Positions 36,425-44,535 of a stretch of 64,000 nt of DNA are shown in pieces. Location of the stretch: positions 1 to 64,000 of the forward strand of contig NZ_FRXO01000010.1 in the NCBI RefSeq assembly GCF_900148505.1, written 5' to 3'. This stretch comes from Pseudoxanthobacter soli DSM 19599 (lineage in GTDB: Bacteria > Pseudomonadota > Alphaproteobacteria > Rhizobiales > Segnochrobactraceae). Every line of letters begins with the position of its first letter. Position 1 is the first letter of the stretch. A program made the translations under genes and the position numbers. The notes below the pieces were generated by a model that was not told the origin of the DNA, ran no database searches, and saw only the letters and a list, made by a program, of their open reading frames with translations.

Positions 36425-38812
36425 TCACACCGCCCGCAGGGTCCGGATCGGCCGGCCGGGCGTCAGCGCTTCGGCGCTCGCGGCGATGCTGCGGGCGTCG
36501 ATGCCGTTGTGGCGATAGAGTTCGGCGATCGAGCCCGTCTGCCCGAAATGCTCGACACCGAGCGAGCGGGTGCGGTGACCATGAACCGACCCGAGCCACG
36601 CCAGCGTCGCCGGATGGCCGTCGATGACCGTGACGATGCCGCAATGGGAGGGAACGCCTTCCAGCAGCCGTTCCACATGGCTCGTCGCATGGGCGGTGCC
36701 GCCTTCGCGGGCGCGCTGCGCCGCCGTCCAGCCGGCATTGAGGCGGTCGGCCGAGGTGATGGCCAGAAGCCCGATGTCGCGGCGGTCCTCTGCCATCATC
36801 CCGACGGCCTCGATCGCCTCCGGCGCGACCGCACCGGTATAGGCGACGATCACCTGCGCGTTCGGTCCGGGCCGGCGCATCCAGTAGCCGCCGTTGACGA
36901 TGTCCTCCGCCAGCTGCGGCGTGATCTCCCGCCGCGGCTGTTCGAGGCTGCGGGTCGAGAGCCGCAGATAGACGGAACCGCCCGTGGCGTCGCGCAGCCA
37001 GGTCGAGCCGTCCGGCTCGCCCTGGCCGGAGCGCTGCATGTAGGCGAACGCCCAGCGCATCATCACCGCGAGTTCGTCGACGAAGGCCGGCTCGAAGCTC
37101 GCGAGGCCGTCCTGCGCCAGGCCGATCAGCGGTGTCGCGATCGACTGGTGCGCGCCGCCTTCAGGCGCAAGCGTCACGCCCGAGGGCGTCGCGACCAGCA
37201 GGAAGCGCGCATCCTGGTAGCAGGCATAGTTCAGCGCATCGAGGCCACGTTCGATGAACGGGTCGTACAGCGTCCCGACCGGCAGCAGCCGCTCGCCGAA
37301 GATCGAATGCGACAGCCCGAGCGCGGACAGCATGATGAAGAGGTTGTTCTCGGCGATGCCGAGCTCCATGTGCTGGCCCTTCGGCGAGAACTCCCAATTG
37401 TAGGTGGACGGAATCCGCTCGGCCTTGAACAGGTCCGCCATCGCTTCCTTCGCGAACAGCCCGCGCCGGTTGACCCAGGCGCCGAGATTGGTCGAGACCG
37501 TCACGTCCGGCGAGGTGGTGACGATGCGCTCGGCGAGCGCGGTGCCGGACTTGCCGATCTCGTGCATGACGAGGCCGAACCCCTGCTGGGTCGACATCGA
37601 AGGCTGAGCGGCGAAGTCCAGCGCCTCCGGCACCGCGATCTCGGCGGCCGTGAACCGGCGACGGCCGCGCCGCGTGAACGGAACGGTATCCAGGAACGCC
37701 TGTACCGCCGCCTCGTCAAAGTCGAGCCCCTCGAACTTGTCCCATTCGTGGCCCGGCCGCACGTTCATCGCCGCGCGCAGGCCCTCCACCTGCGCCGGCG
37801 TCATCAGGCCGGCGTGGTTGTCCTTGTGGCCGGCGAGCGGCAGGCCGAACCCCTTGATCGTGTAGGCGATGAAGCAGACCGGACGGTCGTGGCCGCGCGC
37901 CGCCTCGAACGCCTCGATCAGCGAGGGCAGGTCGTGGCCGCCGAGATTACCCATCAGCGCGGCGAGGTCCGAATCGCTCCGCCGGCCAATCAGCGCCGAG
38001 ACCGGCCCCTGGTCGCCGAGATCGTCCATCAGCCGCTTGCGCCAGGCGGCGCCGCCCTGGAACGTCAGCGCCGAATAGAGCTGGTTCGGGCACGCGTCGA
38101 TCCAGTCCCGCAGCCTGTCGCCGCCCGGCTCCGCGAATGCGGCCTGCTGGCGCTTGCCGTGCTTGATGACGACCACATCCCAGCCGAAATTGCGGAAGAT
38201 CGCCTCGAAGCGCGCCCACAGCCCCTCGCGCACCACGGCGTCGAGGCTCTGGCGGTTGTAGTCGACCACCCACCAGGTGTTGCGCACGCCGTGCTTCCAG
38301 CCTTCCAGCAGCGCCTCGAAGATGTTGCCTTCGTCCATCTCGGCATCGCCGACCAGCGCCACCATCTTGCCCGCCGGCATGTCGGGCTTCCAGCCCTTGG
38401 CCTGCACGTAGTCCTGCACCAGCGCCGAGAACAGCGTCTGCGCGACGCCGAGCCCGACCGAGCCGGTGGAGAAATCCACGTCGTCGACGTCCTTGGTGCG
38501 CGAGGGATAGGACTGCACGCCCTTGAAGCCGCGGAAGTTCTCCATCTTCTCGCGCGTCTGGTTGCCGAAGAGGTACTGGATCGCGTGGAAGATCGGGCTC
38601 GCATGCGGCTTCACCGCCACGCGGTCCTCCGGCCGCAGCGCGTGGAAATAGAGCGCGGTCAGGATGGTCGCGAGCGATGCCGACGAGGCCTGATGCCCGC
38701 CGACCTTCAGGCCGTCGCCGTTGTCGCGCAGGTGGTTGGCATTGTGGATCATCCATGTGCCGAGCCACAGAACCTTTCGTTCCAGCTCGCCCAGCATCCT
38801 CAGGTCGGCCAT
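36425..38812 (-). CDS. Homodimeric 2-oxoacid (pyruvate/2-oxobutyrate) dehydrogenase E1, MdeB/AceE-like
   Basis: A 795-residue thiamine-diphosphate enzyme of the transketolase fold. The TPP/Mg motif is VGDAEMDEGN, closed by VVDYNRQSLD. ASSASLATILTALYFHALRP and STGSVGLGVAQTLFSA are typical of AceE-type E1 proteins. At about 795 residues it is shorter than E. coli AceE (887). The divergent Lrp/AsnC gene recalls the methionine-degradation locus of Pseudomonas putida, where MdeR (Lrp type) controls mdeA and mdeB, the latter a 2-oxobutyrate dehydrogenase E1. A pyruvate or branched-chain oxoacid substrate is also possible. No E2 or E3 gene is adjacent. ATG at 38812 follows GGGAGCGAGACG. Confidence 0.82.
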   Translation of the reverse strand: MADLRMLGELERKVLWLGTWMIHNANHLRDNGDGLKVGGHQASSASLATILTALYFHALRPEDRVAVKPHASPIFHAIQYLFGNQTREKMENFRGFKGVQSYPSRTKDVDDVDFSTGSVGLGVAQTLFSALVQDYVQAKGWKPDMPAGKMVALVGDAEMDEGNIFEALLEGWKHGVRNTWWVVDYNRQSLDAVVREGLWARFEAIFRNFGWDVVVIKHGKRQQAAFAEPGGDRLRDWIDACPNQLYSALTFQGGAAWRKRLMDDLGDQGPVSALIGRRSDSDLAALMGNLGGHDLPSLIEAFEAARGHDRPVCFIAYTIKGFGLPLAGHKDNHAGLMTPAQVEGLRAAMNVRPGHEWDKFEGLDFDEAAVQAFLDTVPFTRRGRRRFTAAEIAVPEALDFAAQPSMSTQQGFGLVMHEIGKSGTALAERIVTTSPDVTVSTNLGAWVNRRGLFAKEAMADLFKAERIPSTYNWEFSPKGQHMELGIAENNLFIMLSALGLSHSIFGERLLPVGTLYDPFIERGLDALNYACYQDARFLLVATPSGVTLAPEGGAHQSIATPLIGLAQDGLASFEPAFVDELAVMMRWAFAYMQRSGQGEPDGSTWLRDATGGSVYLRLSTRSLEQPRREITPQLAEDIVNGGYWMRRPGPNAQVIVAYTGAVAPEAIEAVGMMAEDRRDIGLLAITSADRLNAGWTAAQRAREGGTAHATSHVERLLEGVPSHCGIVTVIDGHPATLAWLGSVHGHRTRSLGVEHFGQTGSIAELYRHNGIDARSIAASAEALTPGRPIRTLRAV

Positions 38813-38937
38813 CGTCTCGCTCCCGTCATTTTGGGCGGATCCTAGACCGCGCACGAAGGCGAAACCGGCCAAACTTGCCTTCGCTGCCGCGCGTGATTAG
38901 CTGGATTCACCACAGATCGCTCTCAAGGTGACGAATC

Positions 38938-39408
38938 GTGCCAGATCCACAGCTCGATGCCATCGACCGCAAGATCCTCCGCGTCCTGCAGACGGACGGC
39001 AAGATCTCCGTGGCGGAGCTCGCGCAGAAGGTCGGCCTGTCGCCGTCTCCCTGCTCGCGGCGCATCGGGCTTCTGGAAAAGGCGGGCATCATCAAGGGTT
39101 ACGCCGCCATCGTCGACCAGAAGAAGGTCGGCCTGCCGATCAGCGCGTTCGCCTCCATCAAGCTGGAACGCCAGCGCGAGGAAGACCTCGACCGTTTCGA
39201 GGAGATCGTCGCCCGCTGGCCGGAAGTGCTCGACTGCTACCTGATGACCGGCCAGCGCGACTATCTGATGCGCATCGTCGCCGCCGATCTCGAAGCCTAT
39301 GAACGCTTCATCAAGGACAAGCTGACCCGCCTCGAAAACATCGCCTCCATCGAGACCAGTTTCGCCCTCGGCCAGGTGAAGCGCTCGGAAGTGCTGCCGC
39401 TGTCGTGA
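38938..39408 (+). CDS. Lrp/AsnC-family transcriptional regulator
   Basis: A 156-residue regulator. The N-terminal helix-turn-helix is LDAIDRKILRVLQTDGKISV with ELAQKVGLSPSPCSRRIGLL. The C-terminal RAM ligand-binding domain contains VLDCYLMTGQRDYLMRIVA. Members form octamers and respond to amino acids. GTG at 38938 has AAGGTG eight bases upstream. It is divergent from the E1 gene with a gap of 125 bases, so it most likely controls it in response to an amino acid or its oxoacid. Confidence 0.93.
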   Translation: MPDPQLDAIDRKILRVLQTDGKISVAELAQKVGLSPSPCSRRIGLLEKAGIIKGYAAIVDQKKVGLPISAFASIKLERQREEDLDRFEEIVARWPEVLDCYLMTGQRDYLMRIVAADLEAYERFIKDKLTRLENIASIETSFALGQVKRSEVLPLS

Positions 39409-39474
39409 CCGGCGCCGACCCGTCACCGATCCGTCGCCTCATGCCTGCACCCGCAAAGGCGGCGCGTCCGGGCG

Positions 39475-40713
39475 TCAGCGGCCTTGAACGGCAGGCTTGC
39501 GACGTCCGAACGACGCCACGATCGCCACCAGCATCATCCCGCCGGCGGCGAGAAAGGTCAGCCGCATTCCAGCGGCGATTTCCTGCGCGGACGCGCCGGC
39601 GATGTCCTCCGTCCCGGCGCCGAAGGCGAACACCGCGCCCATCAGCGACGCCCCCGCGATCAGGCCGATATTGCGCGACAGGTTGAGCGCGCCCGACACG
39701 GTGCCGCGGCTCTCCCCGGGCACGTCAGCCAGTGCGGCCGTGTTGTTGGCAGCCTGGAAAAGCTGATAGCCCGGCGTGAGAACGACGATGGCGAGAACAT
39801 AGCCGGCAACGCCCGCCATGTTCGGCACGAACGCCAGCAGAAACGCCCCCGCCATCAGCAGCACGAGCCCGGTCGCGAGCACCCGGTGGCTACCCCACGC
39901 ATCGACCAGCCGGCCGGATGGCATGCCGCTTAAGATGGAGATCAGCGGGCCGACCGCCATGACCAGACCGACGGTCCGTGCCTCCAGGCCGAGTCCGAGG
40001 CCGAGATAGAACGGGCCGACAACCAGCGTCGTCATCATGACCGCGGCGACGAGCACGTTGGCGACCAAGTTGGACACGAGGGCCCGGTCGATCGCCGTGA
40101 GCAGCCGGCCGCGCGTCGTCTTCGCCTTCGCCCGTTCGTTCGGCAGGGTCGTCACCGCCAGCGTCAGGGCGAGAACCGCCAGCGGCACCTGCACCCAGAA
40201 GATGCCGCGCCATCCCGTCAGCGGAATCAGCGCGCCGCCGAGCGTGGGACCGAGCGCCGTTCCGAGTGCCGAGACCGTGCCGAGCAGGCCCATCGCCCGC
40301 CCGACGCGCGCCTCGTTCGCCGTCTGGCGCATCAGTGCCATGGCGAGCGTCATCAGGAACGCGGCGCCGATGCCCTGCAGGCTCCGCGCGCCGATCAGCC
40401 ACCACAGGTTCGGCGCCATCGCGCAAAACAGCGACGCGGCGGCGAACACGATCAAGCCTGCGACGAGCGACGGCTTCAGCCCATACCGGTCGCCGAGCCG
40501 CCCGGCGGCGATAACCGAAATCGTCAGCGCCGCAAGATAGGCGACGACGACCGCCTGCACCTGCGCGAACGGCGCGGAAAACGCCGCGGCCAGCGTCGGC
40601 AGCGCGATATTGGCGATGCTGGTGCCGAGTGACGCCAGCAGCATTGCCAGAGAAAGCGTGGCCATGCTCGCCGTCCGTTTCTTCGTCGATAAGCCCTCGT
40701 CAGTCGTTTCCAT
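39475..40713 (-). CDS. MFS drug-type efflux transporter
   Basis: A 412-residue membrane transporter of the major facilitator superfamily with about 12 membrane segments. The loop 2-3 motif is GRLGDRYGLKPSL (motif A), and segment 5 carries GTALGPTLGGALIPLTGWRG (antiporter motif C). Both point to proton-driven export. ATG at 40713 is chosen (GAGGG eight bases upstream); 24 in-frame codons before it would overlap the divergent MerR gene. It is divergent from the MerR gene with 70 bases between, suggesting drug-induced efflux. The substrate is unknown. Confidence 0.88.
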   Translation of the reverse strand: METTDEGLSTKKRTASMATLSLAMLLASLGTSIANIALPTLAAAFSAPFAQVQAVVVAYLAALTISVIAAGRLGDRYGLKPSLVAGLIVFAAASLFCAMAPNLWWLIGARSLQGIGAAFLMTLAMALMRQTANEARVGRAMGLLGTVSALGTALGPTLGGALIPLTGWRGIFWVQVPLAVLALTLAVTTLPNERAKAKTTRGRLLTAIDRALVSNLVANVLVAAVMMTTLVVGPFYLGLGLGLEARTVGLVMAVGPLISILSGMPSGRLVDAWGSHRVLATGLVLLMAGAFLLAFVPNMAGVAGYVLAIVVLTPGYQLFQAANNTAALADVPGESRGTVSGALNLSRNIGLIAGASLMGAVFAFGAGTEDIAGASAQEIAAGMRLTFLAAGGMMLVAIVASFGRRKPAVQGR

Positions 40714-40758
40714 AATGCTGCCCTCTTGCCGGAATGTCGGTTCGGGAGCAGGCTTGCC

Positions 40759-40778
40759 ACTTGAAGCCGACTTGAGGT
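40759..40778. promoter_or_regulatory. Possible MerR-family operator
   Basis: ACTTGAAG-ccga-CTTGAGGT is an imperfect dyad (6 of 8 positions) in the 70-base gap between the MFS and MerR genes. It resembles SoxR-type operators (CCTCAAG..CTTGAGG). A TTGACC hexamer overlaps its right arm on the minus strand, but no clear -10 follows. Confidence 0.4.
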
Positions 40779-40783
40779 CAAGC

Positions 40784-41227
40784 ATGAAATTTCTCGATAT
40801 CGGCGAGGTCGCGGCAAGAAGCGGCGTACGGCCGTCGGCGTTGCGCTACTACGAGGAAGCCGGGCTGATCGCGTCCGTGTCCCGGCACGGGCTGCGCCGG
40901 CAGTTTCCGCCGGAGGTGCTGTTGCAGCTCAAGCTGATCGCCATGGGCAAGCAGGCGGGCTTCACGCTGGAAGAGATCGCCGGCATGTTCGGCCGGACCG
41001 GCACGCCCGATCTGCCCCGCGACGTGCTCCACCGCAAGGCCGACGAGATCGACCGCCAAATCCACGACCTGACGGCGCTCCGCGACACGCTCCGCCACGT
41101 CGCCGACTGCCGCGCCCCCACCCACATGGAATGCCCCACCTTCCGACGCCTCGTCGACCTCGCCGGCAAACGCGGCGAAAGGCGGGGAACAACGGCAAGG
41201 AGGAGGAAGACGCCAGCTCCCGGATGA
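40784..41227 (+). CDS. MerR-family transcriptional regulator
   Basis: A 147-residue regulator. The N-terminal MerR helix-turn-helix begins FLDIGEVAARSGVRPSALRY YEEAGLI in two parts, with RRQFPPEVLLQLKLIAMGKQ next. A dimerisation helix covers about 75-105. The C-terminal part has two cysteines (DCRAPTHMECPTFRRLVDL) that could bind a metal or sense redox state. ATG at 40784 has GAGG seven bases upstream. It is divergent from the MFS transporter gene and is probably its activator. It is the last gene before the AT-richer island. Confidence 0.88.
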   Translation: MKFLDIGEVAARSGVRPSALRYYEEAGLIASVSRHGLRRQFPPEVLLQLKLIAMGKQAGFTLEEIAGMFGRTGTPDLPRDVLHRKADEIDRQIHDLTALRDTLRHVADCRAPTHMECPTFRRLVDLAGKRGERRGTTARRRKTPAPG

Positions 41228-41280
41228 GATGAAGGCGCGCGATGTCATTGATGGCCCGGGATCAGCCAAGCGCTTCTATT

Positions 41281-41301
41281 GCTGGCGAGAGACGCAGTGG
41301 C
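41281..41301 (+). repeat. Left member of an imperfect direct repeat flanking the foreign gene
   Basis: GCTGGCGA-gagac-GCAGTGGC. The partner GCTGGCGA-caat-GCTGTGGC is at 43094-43113 on the other side of the AT-richer gene. Eight plus seven of eight bases match, with a one-base spacer difference. It could be a decayed target or attachment duplication, or chance. Confidence 0.35.
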
Positions 41302-41376
41302 GGACAAGACGGGAGGGGGTATATTGCGGTAGTTAATATAAGTATTGACGTCTATTCTGTGTTGTGATGTACATGG

Positions 41377-43023
41377 ATGGTTATGTTCGTCGACGATAGT
41401 CGAGCCAGAGCTTTTATGATGAAAAAATCAAGAAGAAAATCCGAAAATAAGCTGGCTGATTCGGTGCTAAAACGGCGACGTCTAGAATCCCGTCGAAGGC
41501 AGTTAGATGAATTTCTATCGCGCGTTCATGACGACGAGGCCTTTCTGCGAATGTTATGGGCTATGGACGCGATAGAAGATGGTGATGATAGGAGCCAAGC
41601 GGGATGGAGTTGGTTTTATAGGCCGCCGCAAGAGCTTTTAGAGATTTTGAACGTCAGGGGGAAATTCTTCCATAAATGGCTGATCGAGACTCTCGCCAAT
41701 GAATTAATTGTCGTAAATAAGGCTCGCAATATTCCAGGAAGGCCAAGCAAGATAGTAGATTGTCATAGGCTAGAGGCGGCAGTCCAAGCTGTTAATCTGC
41801 TTCACAAGCTTGAGGACGCGGAAGATGGCCTCACCCTTAGACGAGTTAGCGTCTTCACCCAGATGCACCGAATGGCCCAACGTCAGTTTCCGTGGCAGCG
41901 TGGAAAGGTCACGCGCCGCGCTTTTTACAGATCATCGTTTCTCTACACTTTTCCTGAGGCTCAGGAGCAATTTCAAGAACGATACGGAATTTCAATCTGT
42001 GATTTTTCTTTAGTTGCATTTTCACTTTATGCCCTCTTCGAAGAATATTCGGGTGTAAAACTCCCATTCGATGTAAGCAAAATTGGGATCGATCGAGCCG
42101 CTGGCGAAAGAGCGCTGCAGCTTTTGACCGTCAGTTTGCCTGAAGCGCAGGCGGCTGTGAGAAAATTCAAGGCGATTAGTACCCATACCAGTTACACCGC
42201 GAGTGTTTTTCGAAGTTCGCCGATTGTTCGATTTCCAAAGGTACTTGTTGCCCCAGTCCCCGATCTCATAATCGAGCGAATTACAGAGGGACTATACTAC
42301 GATATTATAACTAAAGCGGATGGGGCTACGGCTAGAGATATATCCGCTAAATTAGGAAAAGTTTTTGAGAAATATTGTTACGATATTCTTATTGGATATC
42401 TGAGTGAATTTGATATTATTAAAGAATTCCAGTATAATGGGCGACACAGCCCCGATCTAATGATGCTTCAGAAAGGAAAAATTGCTGTCGCGATAGAGTG
42501 CAAGGCGAAAAAGGAACCAATTGTCGCAAAATTCGGCGAGGAGAAAGAGGCATTGCATTCGCCGGGAATAGACGATTTGGCAAAGGGAATATTTCAGATA
42601 TGGCGCTTCTTATCTCACGTTCGGCGGGGAATTGCGCGGTGTGCTCACGGGGTGGAAAAGTCAGTGATCGGACTATTGCTTACGCTCGACACTTGGTTAG
42701 AGGCATCGGATGGTCAGCGTGCGGAAGTAAGACGAAGGGCAGGGGAGTTGGCTGACTTGGAGGGCAACATAATAGGGGAGGACCGGTGCCCAATCGCCCT
42801 ATGCCATGTGAGAGATCTGGAAGCTCTATTGGCGTGCGCTTCAGACCAGGACGTTCTGCGGACACTTGCTGTCGCCTCGACGCCGGAGAGGCAGGGCTGG
42901 ACCTTGGAGGGCATTTATCATGAGTTGACGGACGCGGCGGTTATTTCCAAGCCTGATCCATTTGCAGATCGCCTTAATGACGTCGCCCCATGGATAGCAT
43001 ATTCAAGTGGCGTTCGTAGATAG
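41377..43023 (+). CDS. Foreign protein with a PD-(D/E)XK nuclease-like motif
   Basis: A 548-residue protein of no family I recognise. Residues 1-300 are mostly helical and basic near the start (MMKKSRRKSENKLADSV). Residues 325-440 look like a restriction-endonuclease-fold core: KLGKVFEKY (Glu331), HSPDLMML (Asp360), IAVAIECKAKK (Glu374, Lys376) and GIFQIWRFL (Gln407). This matches the E...D...ExK...Q pattern of PD-(D/E)XK nucleases. Base and codon use differ sharply from the neighbours: 42301-42360 has 38% G+C by count. No ribosome site is clear; ATG at 41377 or 41416 may start it. It lies against the 3' end of tRNA-Ser, suggesting horizontal transfer and perhaps a single-gene defence role. 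Function unknown. Confidence 0.8.
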   Translation: MVMFVDDSRARAFMMKKSRRKSENKLADSVLKRRRLESRRRQLDEFLSRVHDDEAFLRMLWAMDAIEDGDDRSQAGWSWFYRPPQELLEILNVRGKFFHKWLIETLANELIVVNKARNIPGRPSKIVDCHRLEAAVQAVNLLHKLEDAEDGLTLRRVSVFTQMHRMAQRQFPWQRGKVTRRAFYRSSFLYTFPEAQEQFQERYGISICDFSLVAFSLYALFEEYSGVKLPFDVSKIGIDRAAGERALQLLTVSLPEAQAAVRKFKAISTHTSYTASVFRSSPIVRFPKVLVAPVPDLIIERITEGLYYDIITKADGATARDISAKLGKVFEKYCYDILIGYLSEFDIIKEFQYNGRHSPDLMMLQKGKIAVAIECKAKKEPIVAKFGEEKEALHSPGIDDLAKGIFQIWRFLSHVRRGIARCAHGVEKSVIGLLLTLDTWLEASDGQRAEVRRRAGELADLEGNIIGEDRCPIALCHVRDLEALLACASDQDVLRTLAVASTPERQGWTLEGIYHELTDAAVISKPDPFADRLNDVAPWIAYSSGVRR

Positions 43024-43093
43024 CCATCAACCGTCGGTCATATGTGGTCCGACTGCGAAAAACATCCGCCTTAGTATGGTTACCGCGAACACG

Positions 43094-43113
43094 GCTGGCG
43101 ACAATGCTGTGGC
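43094..43113 (+). repeat. Right member of an imperfect direct repeat flanking the foreign gene
   Basis: GCTGGCGA-caat-GCTGTGGC, partner of 41281-41301. It lies 14 bases outside the 3' end of tRNA-Ser and near the boundary where GC content returns to the chromosomal level. Confidence 0.35.
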
Positions 43114-43126
43114 TCAACTAGGTCGA

Positions 43127-43218
43127 TGGCGGAGACGAGGGGATTCGAACCCCTGATACGAGTTTCCTCGTATAACGGTTTAGCAAACCGCCGCCTTCAG
43201 CCTCTCGGCCACGTCTCC
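43127..43218 (-). tRNA. tRNA-Ser (anticodon GCT)
   Basis: A 92-base class II tRNA on the minus strand. The acceptor stem GGAGACG pairs with CGTCTCC, and CCA is encoded. The anticodon arm is GGTTTGCTAAACC with anticodon GCT. The long variable arm TACGAGGAAACTCGTA forms a perfect stem, and the T-arm is GGGGTTCGAATCCCC. Its 3' end faces the foreign gene; tRNA 3' ends are common integration sites. Confidence 0.97.
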
Positions 43219-43421
43219 AGCGCGGAAATCCCTAGCCGCTCCATCCCGTGGGCGCAATAGCCCGGTTGTCGAAAACGTGTGAAACGGGGAACAACGCCGC
43301 CCCGGCCGGCCGGAAAGCCGGCACTGGCCCGCCGCGATATGAGGGGCGGACCGACACCCCGCGGTGGCGATGCCGTTCGCGACTTCGGGTGGCCTTAGGC
43401 CGTTGCCGGCATTGGCGCGGC

Positions 43422-44252
43422 TCAGCGCTCGATCTCGCAGACGCCGCGCGCGACCAATGTTTTCCAAAGGGATTCGGCATCGTCGGCATATTCGAACAGC
43501 GAGAGGTCGGCGGCGTCGATCATGCCGTCCTCGACGAGGCGGTCGAAATTGATCGCGGCCGACCAGTAGGCCCGGTCGAACAGCACGATCGGGATCGGCG
43601 GCGACTTGTTGGTCTGGCGCAGCGTCAGCACCTCGAACAGTTCGTCGAAGGTGCCGAAGCCGCCGGGAAAGGCAACCAGCGCGTTGGCGCGCATCGCGAG
43701 GTGCATCTTGCGCATCGCGAAATAGTGGAAGCGGAAGGTCAGGTCCGGCGTCTGGTAGGCGTTCGGCTCCTGCTCGCGCGGCAGGGAGATGTTGAAGCCG
43801 ATGGTCGGCGCCCCGGCTTCCCGTGCGCCGCGGTTGGCCGCCTCCATGATGCCTGGTCCGCCACCGGTCGCGATCACGTTGTCGCGCAGGCCGTCCTGCA
43901 CCCGGAGCGCGCCGCCGCGCTCGGAGGCGATGCGGCCGAAGGCCAGCGCCTCGTTGTACCAGCGGGCGTGGCGGTCGCCGGTGTCGGGCCGCACCCGCGC
44001 GCTGCCGAACACCACGATGGTGGAGCGGATGCCCCAGGCGCGCAGTTCCTCCTCCGCCTTGGCATATTCCAGCAGAAAGCGGAGGCCGCGCATCGAATCG
44101 CCGAGGAGATAGTCCTGGTCGAGCGCCGGCAGCCGATAGGAGGGCGAAGCCATCTGCGCCGCATTGGGCTTCGCCGCGGGCGCGCCGACCGGCTCGATGC
44201 CGGATTCCGCTCCGCCGGCAAGGGAGGGTTCGGTGGCGTTCGGATCGGTCAT
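43422..44252 (-). CDS. LOG-family protein (TIGR00730)
   Basis: A 276-residue protein of the LOG/lysine-decarboxylase-like family. ATGGGPGIMEAANRGA and FPGGFGTFDELFEVLTLRQ are the two nucleotide-binding signatures (GGGxGxM and PGGxGTxxE). Related proteins are cytokinin riboside 5'-monophosphate phosphoribohydrolases or nucleotide 5'-monophosphate nucleosidases. The central insertion and length resemble the longer bacterial type (PpnN/YgdH branch or Rossmann-fold 2). ATG at 44252 has GAGGA seven bases upstream. It is divergent from the Nudix gene and next to tRNA-Ser. Confidence 0.9.
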   Translation of the reverse strand: MTDPNATEPSLAGGAESGIEPVGAPAAKPNAAQMASPSYRLPALDQDYLLGDSMRGLRFLLEYAKAEEELRAWGIRSTIVVFGSARVRPDTGDRHARWYNEALAFGRIASERGGALRVQDGLRDNVIATGGGPGIMEAANRGAREAGAPTIGFNISLPREQEPNAYQTPDLTFRFHYFAMRKMHLAMRANALVAFPGGFGTFDELFEVLTLRQTNKSPPIPIVLFDRAYWSAAINFDRLVEDGMIDAADLSLFEYADDAESLWKTLVARGVCEIER

Positions 44253-44535
44253 GGCGCGTCCTCGTCTGTCCCGGCCGGCCCTCTCGTTGTCGTGGCGGGG
44301 CGCTCGGCCGGTCCGGAGCATAGGCCGATTCCGGCGCGGACGTCTTCCGGTGCAGACGTCTTCCGGTACATGCGTCGACGCGCATCGGCGCGGCGATGGG
44401 CGCGTTTCCACCGCATGGTCTCATCCGGTCCACAGGCCATCGCCCGCGCTCCAGGCGTTCGGGCACATCCCGCGCGGGCCGTTTCGGCCGGAACCGGGAT
44501 ATGCTCCAGTCTCGCGGGGATGAGGAGGCGCCGGC

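Noticed and set aside
36392-38845. Plus-strand open frame of 817 codons antisense to the E1 dehydrogenase gene
   Set aside because: The translation is arginine- and glutamine-rich with no recognisable domain, while the minus strand encodes a complete E1 enzyme.
41281-41310. Copy of the tRNA-Ser 3' end as a left attachment site
   Set aside because: Only TGGCGGA is shared with the tRNA end, too short to be meaningful; the GCTGGCGA direct repeat is reported instead, with caution.
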